38,543 nt of DNA, taken from contig JACPTQ010000064.1 in assembly GCA_016192705.1 (NCBI GenBank), forward strand, positions 1 to 38,543, in the 5' to 3' direction. The notes below the pieces were generated by a model. The model was not told where the DNA came from. It was given only the letters and a program-made list of their open reading frames with translations, and made no database searches. Made by a program: the position numbers and the translations under genes. This document shows, piece after piece, positions 7,049 through 15,703 of this stretch. Source of the stretch: Deltaproteobacteria bacterium. Lineage in GTDB: Bacteria > Myxococcota > JACPTQ01. Position 1 is the stretch's first letter. Each line of letters opens with the position of its first letter.

Positions 7049-9958
7049 CTATTTCCCCTTTTTCTTCTTCTTTCCCTTCGTCGGTTTCGCCTTCGGCTTA
7101 ACTTTCCCCTTTGGTTTCGCAGAAACCTTCGCCTTCTCGCTCACCTTTTCGCGTGGCGCGTCCTTCTCGTTTGGTGCCACCGCCTTCGTCTTTTCGTGAC
7201 TCTTCTCGAGTCCCTTCGCCAACTTGGGACGCACCATCGCCACCGTCGCTCGATCCAAGTTGAGATATTTCTTCGCAACCCGGGCGACATCATCCGCCGT
7301 CACCGCCGAAATCGCCGCCGGAAACCGCAAGTACTCGTCGTACCCCAACCCATACGCCTCGCTAAACGCCATCGACGACGCCACCGTCCCCACGCGCTGC
7401 AGCGACACGTCGTGACTCCCAACCAAGTACCGCTTCGCCCGCTCCAGTTCCGCCCGCAGAACCGGCTGCTCGACGATTCGCCGCACCTCGCCCTCCAATC
7501 CCGCCATCGCCTCATCGAGCCGCCCTGGCGACGTCCCCATGTACAGCGTGAACGTCCCCGGCTCGACGCCCTCAACGCTGCTCGCCGTCACGGAGTACGC
7601 AAGGCTCTTCTTGTCGCGCAGCTCAAGGAACAGCCGCCCGCCCTGGCCAGCCAAAATCGTCGCCAGCACCTCCAGCGCAAACCGGTCCTCGCTCTTCACG
7701 GTCGCACCCCGAAATCCAAGCACGATGTGCGCCTGCTCTTTTTCCTTCCAAACATGCGCGGTCTCACGCTTCGTCGGCGCCGAATCTTTCGGCACATCGA
7801 TCTTTGCTCCCGCGCCTTTAGGCACAACGCCAAACAGCCGCGACGCAAGCCGCAGCACACGCGCCGCCTCGAAATCACCTACGATCGACACAATCACGTT
7901 CTCGCCAACAAAGGTCCGCCTGTAATGCTCGACCAAATCCGCCACCTTGAACTCCGAAACCGTCTTCCCGGTCCCGAGCATATCCATCCGATACGGGTGC
8001 GCCTTGTAGTGCAATTTCGCAAACGTCTTAAACGCGAGCGACGCGAGACTGTCTTCTTGGTTTCGCAACTCCTCGAGCACAAGCCGCCGTTCCCGTTCAA
8101 GCTCGGCGCCCTCGAACGTCGGACGCAGCAAACAATCCGCGAACAGCTCAAGCGCCGCCTCAAGCGTCTTCGCCAAAAACTCGCCGCGCAACCCAATCGA
8201 ATTCTTCCCGGCAAAACCGCCCAGCGCCCCCGCCATCGAATCGATCTCGCGCGCAATCTGAGCCGCCGACCGCGACGCCGTCCCCTTCGTCAAAAGCGCG
8301 CCGACCAAATTCGACACCCCGTTCGTCTTCTCGCTCTCGCTCCGCAACCCACCCGCGGCGACCGCGCGCATCGCCACCATCGGAACGTGGTGGTCCTCCT
8401 TGACGAGCAGCGTGACACCGTTCGCGAGCGTCGTTTTCACGATTCCGCCGTGCCCCGCCGTCGCCTCGAGCACCGAATAGCGCCGCGTCAGCGCCCTGAA
8501 GCTCTCGTTCGCCGTATCGACAACATCCTTGGACGACACCGTCGCCTTGAACTCCTCCGGCAACAAAAGTGCAACCGACATGTTCTCCGCGCGAAAATAT
8601 CTTGCCGCGACCGCCCTCAGATCGGCCGGCGTCAGCGCTCGCACCCGCGCGAGGTACTTCTCCTCGTAATCGAGGTCGCCCGCAACCGTCTCAAAAAAAC
8701 CGAGCTTGCGCGCGCGCCCCTGCACCGTCTCCTTTTGGTAAACGGCGTCGCTCTCCAAAATCGTCTTCGCCTTAGCGAGCTCGTCGCCGGTCACCTCCTC
8801 AAAAGCCGGTCGCACCGCCTCTTCTACGCTCGCCGCAAGCGCCGCGCGCCAATTCTTCGCCGGAAACGACGCCCCCGTGAGCAAAAGCCCCGGATCGCGC
8901 GGTGTGTACGCATACGCATACGCCTCGTTGACGACCTGTCGCCCGCGCTTCACTTCGACGTTCAACCGCGAACTTTCGCCCTGCCCGAGCAAAACCGACA
9001 ACACATCAAGCGCCGGAACGTCCGCGTGATGCAGCGCCGGAATATGAAACGCGAAATTGACGTGTGCCTCTTTGACGTTGTTTCGAACAACCGACGCACG
9101 CATCTCCTTTTGCGCGGGCTCGGCTTCGCGCTTCGATTCGACGGCGCCGGGCGCAAAATCCTTGAACGCCGCGCGCACCTTCGCGAGCGCATCGTCGGTT
9201 TTGAAATCGCCGACCGCGATGAGCGCCATGTTGTTCGGGACGTACCAACGCCGATAAAACCCGAGAATCTGATCGCGTGTAAACGCTTTGACCGTCGACT
9301 CGTAACCGATGATCGGCCGAAAATAAGTGTGCTTCGAAAACGCCGTCTTGAAAAGCTCCTCGGACACAACGTGCGACGGCATATCCTTCGAGCGTTTCAA
9401 CTCCTCGAGAACGACGACCTCTTCTTTTTTCAGCTCGCTCTGATCAAACGTCGACCGCTGCACCGCATCCGAAATGATGTCGAGCCCCACGCCGAATTCG
9501 CGACTCGGCATGACGAGGTGGTAAACCGTCTGGTCGAACGACGTCCACGCGTTGATGTCGCCGCCGTTCGACTCGACCGTCTTCGCGATCTCGCCAACGC
9601 CGCGCTTCTCCGTCCCCTTAAACAACATGTGCTCGTGAACGTGCGCGAGCCCCGCCTCCGTCGGTGTTTCATCGGCGCTCCCGACTTTCACCCACATCTG
9701 AAACGCCACAACCGGAGCCGAATGCTCCTCATCGAGAATCACGGTCAATCCATTATCGAGCACAGTTCTCAAGGGCTTTTTTCTCCTTTGGGGTAGGGTG
9801 GCGGCTGCTCCGCCGCTCTTCGTGGCGACGGTCGTTTCTGGGCGCGGCACCGCCTCGCTGTTCTTGACACGAAACGCGGCGCCGGGCGCGCAAGCGAGCG
9901 CACCAAGCAAAGCAGCCGTTGCCGCTGTTTTGAGCCGCGATGAAAACAAGTCAATCAA
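7049..9958 (-). CDS. Two-domain M16 zinc protease, exported
   Basis: A pitrilysin/insulinase-family (M16) protein with two tandem M16 modules, about 969 residues from a TTG start. The first module has the inverted zinc motif HxxEH at 106-110 and the downstream glutamate helix (EEVVVLEEL). The second module, beginning near 460, aligns as the non-catalytic partner half: HxxEH is absent. The frame is open far upstream to 10489, but that part overlaps the divergent gene at 10130 and reads as noise. I chose TTG 9958 because it follows AGG by 7 nt and gives a clear signal peptide (basic SRLK, then a hydrophobic core to APGAA). GTG 9985 is an alternative. The C terminus is a striking Lys-rich tail of about 40 residues. 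Probably a periplasmic peptidase; the substrate is unknown. Confidence 0.92.
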   Translation of the reverse strand: MIDLFSSRLKTAATAALLGALACAPGAAFRVKNSEAVPRPETTVATKSGGAAATLPQRRKKPLRTVLDNGLTVILDEEHSAPVVAFQMWVKVGSADETPTEAGLAHVHEHMLFKGTEKRGVGEIAKTVESNGGDINAWTSFDQTVYHLVMPSREFGVGLDIISDAVQRSTFDQSELKKEEVVVLEELKRSKDMPSHVVSEELFKTAFSKHTYFRPIIGYESTVKAFTRDQILGFYRRWYVPNNMALIAVGDFKTDDALAKVRAAFKDFAPGAVESKREAEPAQKEMRASVVRNNVKEAHVNFAFHIPALHHADVPALDVLSVLLGQGESSRLNVEVKRGRQVVNEAYAYAYTPRDPGLLLTGASFPAKNWRAALAASVEEAVRPAFEEVTGDELAKAKTILESDAVYQKETVQGRARKLGFFETVAGDLDYEEKYLARVRALTPADLRAVAARYFRAENMSVALLLPEEFKATVSSKDVVDTANESFRALTRRYSVLEATAGHGGIVKTTLANGVTLLVKEDHHVPMVAMRAVAAGGLRSESEKTNGVSNLVGALLTKGTASRSAAQIAREIDSMAGALGGFAGKNSIGLRGEFLAKTLEAALELFADCLLRPTFEGAELERERRLVLEELRNQEDSLASLAFKTFAKLHYKAHPYRMDMLGTGKTVSEFKVADLVEHYRRTFVGENVIVSIVGDFEAARVLRLASRLFGVVPKGAGAKIDVPKDSAPTKRETAHVWKEKEQAHIVLGFRGATVKSEDRFALEVLATILAGQGGRLFLELRDKKSLAYSVTASSVEGVEPGTFTLYMGTSPGRLDEAMAGLEGEVRRIVEQPVLRAELERAKRYLVGSHDVSLQRVGTVASSMAFSEAYGLGYDEYLRFPAAISAVTADDVARVAKKYLNLDRATVAMVRPKLAKGLEKSHEKTKAVAPNEKDAPREKVSEKAKVSAKPKGKVKPKAKPTKGKKKKKGK

Positions 9959-10129
9959 TTCAAAACCTAGACTCCCCCATGTCACACGACCCGCGCGCCC
10001 TGTCAAGGCGCGAGCGAGCGCGACGGTGCAAAAAGAGATGCTGGGAAAACTGGCGGCGCTCGATCGGGAGCACGCGACCGCCACGCGAGATTGTGTGCCC
10101 GCGCGGCGGCGATGTATTGAAGTAGGCAA

Positions 10130-10594
10130 ATGCGTTCCGCCGATTTTCGTCGAGCGATTTTGCAACTTGCGTCGGCCCCGGGCGCCGAGCTGACGCTTGC
10201 GCTCATCGTTCGCGAGCTCGACGTCCCGGCGGCCGAGGCGCACCACGAGCTCGATGCGATGGTGTCGGATGGCCTTCTCGAGCTCGACTCCTTTGACGAT
10301 GGCACCCTCTATTATCACGCGCCTGGGCTTCGCCACGTCGCGCTTGCGCCGTCGCTCGGCAGCGCGCTCAGTGAGCACCGTGTCCGCTCGCTCGCCAAGC
10401 GAAGCGAGCCAAACCTCGCGCTCCGCATGGGCGCCGTCGTCTCCATCCTCGACTTCGTTGGTGTCGGCGCCGCCGCGCTTTTTGCGCATTCACGCGAAGC
10501 GAACATCCTCATCTGGATAGCGCTCGCCGGCGCGCCCGGCACGCTCGCGACGATTGTTTGGTTGTTGTTGCGCTGGCTCGAGCGGCGAAAATAG
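10130..10594 (+). CDS. Winged-helix protein with two membrane segments
   Basis: A 154-residue protein. Residues about 5-65 fit a winged-helix DNA-binding fold (helix-turn-helix around ELTLALIVRELDVPAAEAHHEL, then a DG-rich wing ending in YYHAPG). Residues about 100-122 and 127-147 are hydrophobic enough to span the membrane, and the protein ends in a basic WLERRK. A membrane-bound regulator is inferred; I do not know a named family. The ATG follows a partial ribosome site (AGTAGG). It is divergent from the M16 gene, with 171 bp between starts, and convergent with the EamA gene 7 bp downstream. The winged helix may instead mediate protein contacts. Confidence 0.7.
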   Translation: MRSADFRRAILQLASAPGAELTLALIVRELDVPAAEAHHELDAMVSDGLLELDSFDDGTLYYHAPGLRHVALAPSLGSALSEHRVRSLAKRSEPNLALRMGAVVSILDFVGVGAAALFAHSREANILIWIALAGAPGTLATIVWLLLRWLERRK

Positions 10595-10601
10595 TTTCGC
10601 C

Positions 10602-11501
10602 CTACGTCACCACGACGACCGCGCCCGCAAACGCCGCCACGATGCCGGCCGCTTTACGCACGGTGACGCGCTCGCGCAAAAAGATCGCCGCGAGAATCAT
10701 CGTGAAGATGCTGCTCGTCTGGTTGAGAACGCCGGCGGTCCCGGCCGATGTCAGCTTAAAACCCGCGACCCAAAGCAGCATCGCGACATAAGCCCCAATG
10801 ATGGCACCCGGCACGGTATAGCGCCACGCGCGACTCGGGCGCCAAGCGGCGATAAGGAGCCGACGATTCGCGGGCGCGAGCCCCTGCACCAAAAGTAACA
10901 CCGTGCCCCCGACGAGGCGCACCGTCGCCGCCCACCATGGGTCGAACCGTTCGAGCACCGGTTTTGCGACGACGATGCCGACCGCCATGAGCGCCATCGA
11001 CAGCGCGCCAAGCGCGACGCCCGTCGCTATCGCCCGCGCATCGTGGCGCCGCGACGTGCCGTCGTTCGCGCGCGATGTCCCGAGAAGAATAGCAATGACC
11101 ATGAGGGCGACGCCCAAAACGAGCGGCCACCGCACCACCTCGCCAATGAGACAAAACGCCGCGACCACCACGAACGGGCTGTAGAGACAATCGACGATCG
11201 CCGAGCCTGTCGCCCCGAGGCGGTTCAAGCTCGCGAAGAAGAGTGAGTCCGCGATGCCGATGCCGAGCGCGCCCGAGGCGAGGAGCGTGAGCCAATCTTC
11301 GAGACGAGCTTCGGCGGGTGCGTACGCGACGCCGATGATTGGCAGCGTCACGAGAAAGAGCGCAAGGGCGACGGAATTCTTAAAAAAGTTGAGCGCGAAC
11401 GGCGAAACGCTCTCACCACTTTTTCGAAAGAGGATGACGGCCGCGGACCACACAAGCGCGTTGACGACGGCGCAGATTTCGCCGGGGCCGAATCCGAACA
11501 T
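10602..11501 (-). CDS. EamA/DMT-family transporter
   Basis: A 299-residue inner-membrane protein with ten predicted spans in two EamA repeats of about 140 residues each. The end of each half shows the typical pattern (FCLIGEVVRWPLVLGVALMVIAI and AIFLRERVTVRKAAGIVAAFAGAVVV), with the Glu near the start of the last helix pair. Drug/metabolite transporters export amino acids, nucleosides or other small molecules; the substrate cannot be read from sequence. The ATG directly abuts the TAG stop of the methyltransferase-like gene, so the two form an operon. Confidence 0.9.
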   Translation of the reverse strand: MFGFGPGEICAVVNALVWSAAVILFRKSGESVSPFALNFFKNSVALALFLVTLPIIGVAYAPAEARLEDWLTLLASGALGIGIADSLFFASLNRLGATGSAIVDCLYSPFVVVAAFCLIGEVVRWPLVLGVALMVIAILLGTSRANDGTSRRHDARAIATGVALGALSMALMAVGIVVAKPVLERFDPWWAATVRLVGGTVLLLVQGLAPANRRLLIAAWRPSRAWRYTVPGAIIGAYVAMLLWVAGFKLTSAGTAGVLNQTSSIFTMILAAIFLRERVTVRKAAGIVAAFAGAVVVVT

Positions 11502-12164
11502 CTAGTAAATCCACGGGATGAGGCGCGCGGTGCGGCGGCAGTAGTCGGCGTACGCGGCGCCAAGACCCTCGCGGAGCGCGGCCTCTTCAACGCGGATGCG
11601 GTGAAGGAGCGCGATGGTCATTGGGATGAAAAGCACGACGGTGCTCGCCCAACTACAAAACGCGAGGCCGACGCCTAAGACCCCGAGGAGCCCACCCGTG
11701 TAAGACGGGTGTCGCATAAGGCGATAGACGCCGTGCTGAATGACGCGGTGGTCGCTGCTGATGGCGACGTTGACGGTGAAGAACTGCTTGAGCGTGTGGA
11801 TCGCGGTCCAGCGAAGCGTGATACCCGCGACGGTGAGGCTGACGCCGGTCCACGCAAGCTCGGGGTAAAACGCCGGAACGAAGCCGACGCCCGCAACACC
11901 GAGGGCGAGCCCGGTTGCGCTGAAGCCGAGGATCACCGCGGTAAGAATCCAAAACGTCGAGCGGTCGGCGGCGCGTGAGCGCGCGGGGTCAGCGCGGCGC
12001 CGCACGCTGAGCGTGACTTCGGCGGCGAACCAAAGAGCACCGAGCGCGACAACCACAATGTTCGTCGTGGAGAACACGCGTCGTGTGTAAACCAGATCTC
12101 TCGCCCACGTCCACAGCCGCCTTGCCAACGCCCCCACGCGAGGACTAATTTTGAGGGCTCTCAT
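11502..12164 (-). CDS. Isoprenylcysteine methyltransferase-like membrane protein
   Basis: A 220-residue polytopic membrane protein of the ICMT/PEMT fold. The family signature is in the C-terminal part: GVYRLMRHPSYTGGLL followed by a hydrophobic hairpin and RIRVEEAALREGLGAAYADY, ending in RLIPWIY. These elements form the S-adenosylmethionine pocket in this fold. Bacterial members methylate lipids or small molecules and mostly have unknown substrates. The start is uncertain: ATG 12164 lies only 18 bp from the divergent aldehyde dehydrogenase ATG and lacks a ribosome site. A start further in, just before the first membrane span (near residue 30), is possible. It is in an operon with the EamA transporter. 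Confidence 0.85.
   Translation of the reverse strand: MRALKISPRVGALARRLWTWARDLVYTRRVFSTTNIVVVALGALWFAAEVTLSVRRRADPARSRAADRSTFWILTAVILGFSATGLALGVAGVGFVPAFYPELAWTGVSLTVAGITLRWTAIHTLKQFFTVNVAISSDHRVIQHGVYRLMRHPSYTGGLLGVLGVGLAFCSWASTVVLFIPMTIALLHRIRVEEAALREGLGAAYADYCRRTARLIPWIY
12122..12151 (+). promoter_or_regulatory. Weak candidate promoter for aldehyde dehydrogenase
   Basis: TTGCCA (12122-12127), 18 bp, TAATTT (12146-12151), giving a leader of about 25 nt with AGGAG at 12171-12175 before ATG 12183. It lies inside the annotated 5' end of the divergent methyltransferase-like gene. The -10 box is poor. Confidence 0.3.
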
Positions 12165-12182
12165 TCACAAAGAGGAGTCGCT

Positions 12183-13676
12183 ATGGACACGACCATCAAT
12201 ATTGAAGCGCTGAAGAAAGACCCGGGGCCGACGAAACTGTTTATTGGGGGCGAATTCGTCGACCCGATGAGCGGCGCGAGTTTCGGTGTCACGAACCCGG
12301 CAACGGGCGAGAAGCTCGCGGAAGTTGCGGCGGCCGACGCGCGCGATGTCGACCGTGCGGTCGTGGCGGCGCGCGTGGCGTTTGACGGCGGGCCGTGGCC
12401 GAAGATGAGCGCGGGCGATCGCGGGAAGCTCTTGTGGCGGCTGGGTGAGCTGCTCGAAAAGCACCAGCAGGAATTCGCGGCGGTCGAGGCGCTGAACAAC
12501 GGAAAAACGTTTCGCGAGGCGGCGCGCGGCGACGTCGGGTCGGCGGTTGACCTCCTCTACTACTACGCGGGTTGGCCGACGAAGATTCACGGCGAGACGA
12601 TTCCCGTTGGCGGTCCGTTTTTGAACTACACGCTTCGCGAGCCAGTCGGCGTCTGCGGGCAGATCACGCCGTGGAATTACCCCACGCTCATGGCCGTCCA
12701 GAAAATCGCGCCGGCGCTCGCGTGTGGCAACACCGTCGTCTTGAAGCCGTCGGAGCTGACGCCCCTCACCGCGCTGCGATTCGCCGAGCTCTGTCGCGAA
12801 GCGGGCGTGCCGCCAGGCGTCGTGAACGTTGTGCCCGGGCTTGGCGAACCGGCCGGCGAAGCGCTTGCGCGCCACATGGACGTCGACAAAATCGCGTTCA
12901 CCGGGTCAACGCGCGTCGGGCGGCGCCTCATGGTCGCGGCGGGCGAGAGCAACTTAAAACGCGTGTCGCTTGAGCTCGGCGGAAAATCGCCGCTCATCGT
13001 GTTCGCCGATGCCGACCTCGATAAAGCCGTCTCCGCGTGTTTTTGGGGAATCTTCTCGAACAAAGGCGAAATCTGCTCGGCGAGTTCGCGACTCCTCGTC
13101 GACAAGCGCGTTCACGACGACTTCGTCGCGAAGCTCACGGCGAAAGCAAAAGCGTTGCGTGTCGGCGACCCGTTTGACCCGAAGAGCGAAATGGGCGCGC
13201 AAGTGTCGACAAAGCAGCTCGAACGAATTCTCGGCTACGTTAAGTCGGGTGTCGCGGATGGCGCACGCGTCGAATGCGGCGGCGAACGCGATACGGACGG
13301 CGCGAAAGCCAAGGGCGCGTTCATGAAGCCGACCATTTTCACGGGCGTCGCGCCCACGATGACGATTGCGCAGGAGGAGATTTTTGGGCCGGTCCTTTCG
13401 GTCATCCCGTTTGAAAACGACGCCCAGGCGGCCACGATCGCCAACGGCACGGTTTACGGGCTCGCCGCGTCGATCTGGACGCGCGATGCGGGGCGCGCGC
13501 TCGCCCTCGCAAAGCAGGTCCGATCGGGCGTCGTGTGGGTCAACCTCTACAACGGGTTCGACAGCGCGTCGCCATTCGGCGGCGTCAAGCAGTCTGGGTT
13601 TGGACGCGAGTGTGGCGCCCACTCAATCGATCTCTACACGCAAACGAAGTCGGTCTGGGTTAGACTCCAGGCGTGA
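12183..13676 (+). CDS. NAD(P)-dependent aldehyde dehydrogenase
   Basis: A 497-residue member of the aldehyde dehydrogenase superfamily, closest in pattern to the betaine/retinal-type class (ALDH1/2, BetB, AldA). It oxidises an aldehyde to the acid with NAD(P)+ in the cytoplasm. Catalytic elements are complete: N165 (TPWNYP), K188 (LKPSE), GSTRVG at 241-246, general base E264 (LELGGKSP) and nucleophile C298 (GEICSASSR). The C-terminal FGGVKQSGFGRECG motif is also present. Ribosome site AGGAG lies 7 nt before the ATG. Substrate not predictable. The stop overlaps the GTG start of a Ser/Thr kinase gene (GTGA), an unusual coupling of a metabolic enzyme and a kinase. Confidence 0.95.
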   Translation: MDTTINIEALKKDPGPTKLFIGGEFVDPMSGASFGVTNPATGEKLAEVAAADARDVDRAVVAARVAFDGGPWPKMSAGDRGKLLWRLGELLEKHQQEFAAVEALNNGKTFREAARGDVGSAVDLLYYYAGWPTKIHGETIPVGGPFLNYTLREPVGVCGQITPWNYPTLMAVQKIAPALACGNTVVLKPSELTPLTALRFAELCREAGVPPGVVNVVPGLGEPAGEALARHMDVDKIAFTGSTRVGRRLMVAAGESNLKRVSLELGGKSPLIVFADADLDKAVSACFWGIFSNKGEICSASSRLLVDKRVHDDFVAKLTAKAKALRVGDPFDPKSEMGAQVSTKQLERILGYVKSGVADGARVECGGERDTDGAKAKGAFMKPTIFTGVAPTMTIAQEEIFGPVLSVIPFENDAQAATIANGTVYGLAASIWTRDAGRALALAKQVRSGVVWVNLYNGFDSASPFGGVKQSGFGRECGAHSIDLYTQTKSVWVRLQA

Positions 13677-14926
13677 CGTCCGCGCACCAGCTCACGCCGT
13701 TCGGCAAATATCATCTTCTTGACCGCATCAATGTCGGCGGAATGGCCGAAGTATTTCGCGCCAAGGCGTTCGGCGTCGAGGGGTTTGAAAAACTTCTCGC
13801 CGTGAAGCGCATCATGCCCGACATCGGCAAAGAGGTTGACTTCGCGCGCATGTTCATCGACGAAGCGAAAATCGGCGCGCAGCTCACGCACGCGAACATT
13901 TGCCAAGTATTCGATCTCGGCGCCGTCGACGGGCTTCTCTTCATCGCGATGGAGTACGTGCACGGCAAGGACTTGCGCGCGATCTTGGAGCGGATTCGAA
14001 ACGCCGGCGAGCGAATGCCGCAGGGCGTGGCGTGCGCGATCGTCTCGCAGGCGTGTGACGCGCTCGCGTTCGCGCACAAGAAGCGCGCCGACGACGGGAC
14101 GCCGCTCGGCATCGTTCATCGCGACGTGAGCCCGCAGAACCTTCTCATTTCGTATGAAGGCGACCTCAAAGTCATCGACTTCGGAATCGCGCGCGCGGCC
14201 AAGCGCGACGTGCGAACGCAAACCGGCGTCATGAAAGGAAAATTCGGCTATATGTCGCCCGAGCAAGTGCGCGGGAAAATGATCGACGCGCGGTCAGACC
14301 AGTTTTCGCTCGGCATCGTCTTCTACGAACTCCTCACGGGCGAACGCCTGTTCGTCGGCGAAAACGAGCTGTCGACGCTCGAGAAAATCCGAGACGCCGT
14401 TGTGGTTCCGCCGACGCACGTTTACCCGGGCACAGCACCGGAGCTTGAGCGCATCGTTCTCAAGATGCTCGCCGCGAACCCCGACGACCGATACGAGAGT
14501 CTCCTCCACGTGAAGGACGACGTCCAAACGTATTTGTTGCTCAACGACTGCAACGTCGTCCGCCAAGACGTCGCGGTCCTCGTGGGGCGTCTCTTCGCGG
14601 CCGAGATCGAAGCCGAAACCGCCGAGCTCGAACGCTGGAACCAGATACCACCGCCGAGCAAAAATGGCGGATCGTCGTCGAAGGCGTCCTCAAGCGAAAA
14701 GGATAAAACGAACCCTCTTGGTCGTTCGGCAGATTTCGCTGCGTTGCGGTCGCCCGACGAAAAAACAAAATCGCAACGCGTGCCTGCGCTCTCGGACGCC
14801 CCGTCAACCCAGCTTACGGATGATGGTTTACCCCGACCCTTTCGATGGTACCTCTGGATCCTAGCGGGCCTCCTTCTCGCCGGGCTCGGTGCCGCGGCCG
14901 TGTTTGCCATCAAGCATTTCGCCTAA
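13673..14926 (+). CDS. Membrane-anchored Ser/Thr protein kinase
   Basis: A 417-residue eukaryotic-type kinase of the kind abundant in Myxococcota. Kinase domain about 11-285: glycine loop GGMAEVF (22-28), AVKRI with catalytic K45, HRDVSPQN with D151, DFG at 169-171, activation segment ending in YMSPEQ, and NPDDRY near the end. All catalytic residues are intact. A polar low-complexity juxtamembrane stretch (about 325-385) precedes one C-terminal membrane span (about 391-413) with only a few residues outside, so the kinase is cytoplasmic with no extracellular sensor. The GTG start overlaps the aldehyde dehydrogenase stop. A strong terminator follows at once. Targets are unknown; an FHA reader is encoded at 358-1977, but a link is not shown. 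Confidence 0.95.
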   Translation: MTSAHQLTPFGKYHLLDRINVGGMAEVFRAKAFGVEGFEKLLAVKRIMPDIGKEVDFARMFIDEAKIGAQLTHANICQVFDLGAVDGLLFIAMEYVHGKDLRAILERIRNAGERMPQGVACAIVSQACDALAFAHKKRADDGTPLGIVHRDVSPQNLLISYEGDLKVIDFGIARAAKRDVRTQTGVMKGKFGYMSPEQVRGKMIDARSDQFSLGIVFYELLTGERLFVGENELSTLEKIRDAVVVPPTHVYPGTAPELERIVLKMLAANPDDRYESLLHVKDDVQTYLLLNDCNVVRQDVAVLVGRLFAAEIEAETAELERWNQIPPPSKNGGSSSKASSSEKDKTNPLGRSADFAALRSPDEKTKSQRVPALSDAPSTQLTDDGLPRPFRWYLWILAGLLLAGLGAAAVFAIKHFA

Positions 14927-14962
14927 CCCCGTCAAAAATCCGACGGGGTTGCCGCCTTTTTT
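14926..14962 (+). terminator. Rho-independent terminator after the kinase gene
   Basis: ACCCCGTC (14926-14933) pairs perfectly with GACGGGGT (14942-14949) around an 8-nt loop. The T-run (14957-14962) follows after a short GC-rich gap. It ends the aldehyde dehydrogenase-kinase transcript. Confidence 0.85.
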
Positions 14963-15099
14963 CGCAGCACGTTGACATTCGTTGGCACATCTTTCGGCGT
15001 CGCCCCGGATTGGCTTGCCAGAAATCCCCACGATTCGCGCGCCTGCGACTTGGCCCTCGCCTTGCTCCATTGCCTTTTGTGAGAGGCGGGGGATTCAAC

Positions 15100-15663
15100 A
15101 TGAAGAACCGCAATCGTTTCCCCCCTCTCGCCTTTTTTGCAACACCTCGACTGTTTGTTTTCGTTCTCTCGCTGGCGCTCGTGCGTTGCGGCGCCACCGC
15201 GCCGTGGGACGACCCCTCGCCGATCCAAGACACCTCAAGCCCGCGCTCGCGTGGCGGAGCATCATCGACGGGTTCGATCTCCCCAGGTGGTGCGCCCACG
15301 GACGCGAAGGGCGGCTGCGTCTTAAGCCCCGTCCGATCCCCGATCGACTTTGGGACAATCCCGCCCGACGAATCGCAATTTGCAACGGTTGGTGTCGTCG
15401 CGGCGGGACCGAACGGAACGTGTCGCGTCACACGCGTCCTGAAAGGCGCCGGGCTCAGCGCGAACGTCTTTGTGGCAATCACCGTTGACGGAAAAACTAC
15501 GTTGGCCCCCTTTGAAATCGCAACGCCGTTGGGCGCCCGTCGCTTCGACCTGATCGTTTTTGTTCGCGCGTCCGAGACAAGCGAGAGCGGCTCCATTCAC
15601 ATCGAATACGAATCGCCCGCGCGGTCCCTCGAAATCATCGTTCGTGTGCGCCGCTCCCATTAG
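15100..15663 (+). CDS. Exported protein with Ig-like (ASH-type) domain
   Basis: 187 residues from ATG 15100, which follows a strong purine-rich ribosome site (15081-15093). The open frame continues upstream through the terminator, so earlier starts were rejected. The N terminus has basic residues and a hydrophobic segment (about 10-28) ending in ALVRCGA. A Cys is present, but Arg at -1 does not fit the lipobox, so lipoprotein status is doubtful. A Ser/Gly/Pro linker (about 35-62) leads to a region starting SPIDFGTIPP. Its pattern resembles the DFG-x-V/I opening of the choice-of-anchor D/ASH Ig-like domains seen in exported myxobacterial proteins. Function unknown. Confidence 0.7.
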   Translation: MKNRNRFPPLAFFATPRLFVFVLSLALVRCGATAPWDDPSPIQDTSSPRSRGGASSTGSISPGGAPTDAKGGCVLSPVRSPIDFGTIPPDESQFATVGVVAAGPNGTCRVTRVLKGAGLSANVFVAITVDGKTTLAPFEIATPLGARRFDLIVFVRASETSESGSIHIEYESPARSLEIIVRVRRSH

Positions 15664-15700
15664 CAGGGTGCGGAAAAAGTGGTTTCAGCAAACTGTTAGC
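15663..15700. repeat. Short palindromic element, GCTGAAAAA family
   Basis: An imperfect inverted repeat between two convergent genes. The left arm CAGGGTGCGGAAAAAG and the complement of the right arm share the CAG-TGC-GAAA core. It is close to the first 25 bases of the repeat at 38401 (CAGGCTGCTGAAAAAGTCGG), so it is probably a solo or decayed copy of the same family. Its position suggests it may serve as a bidirectional transcription terminator. Confidence 0.5.
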
Positions 15701-15703
15701 GCA

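Noticed and set aside
7196-9796. 866-codon plus-strand frame opposite the M16 protease
   Set aside because: Arg-rich shadow of a gene with a complete HxxEH domain and signal peptide.
10001-10006. Perfect minus-strand TTGACA upstream of the M16 gene
   Set aside because: The hexamers 17-18 bp downstream (GACATG, ACATGG) are poor -10 boxes, so I did not list it as a promoter.
9940-10125. 61-codon plus-strand frame between the M16 and winged-helix genes
   Set aside because: No ribosome site, no recognisable pattern, basic composition; the region is better explained as divergent control DNA.
9959-10489. Extension of the M16 protease frame to 10489
   Set aside because: It would overlap the divergent winged-helix gene by 360 bp, reads without pattern, and hides the signal peptide at residue 178.
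14972-14977. Perfect TTGACA after the kinase terminator
   Set aside because: No acceptable -10 box at 16-18 bp; a promoter for the small exported protein could not be supported here.
14845-15099. Upstream part of the open frame of the small exported protein
   Set aside because: It runs through the kinase 3' end and a strong terminator; the signal peptide and ribosome site place the start at 15100.
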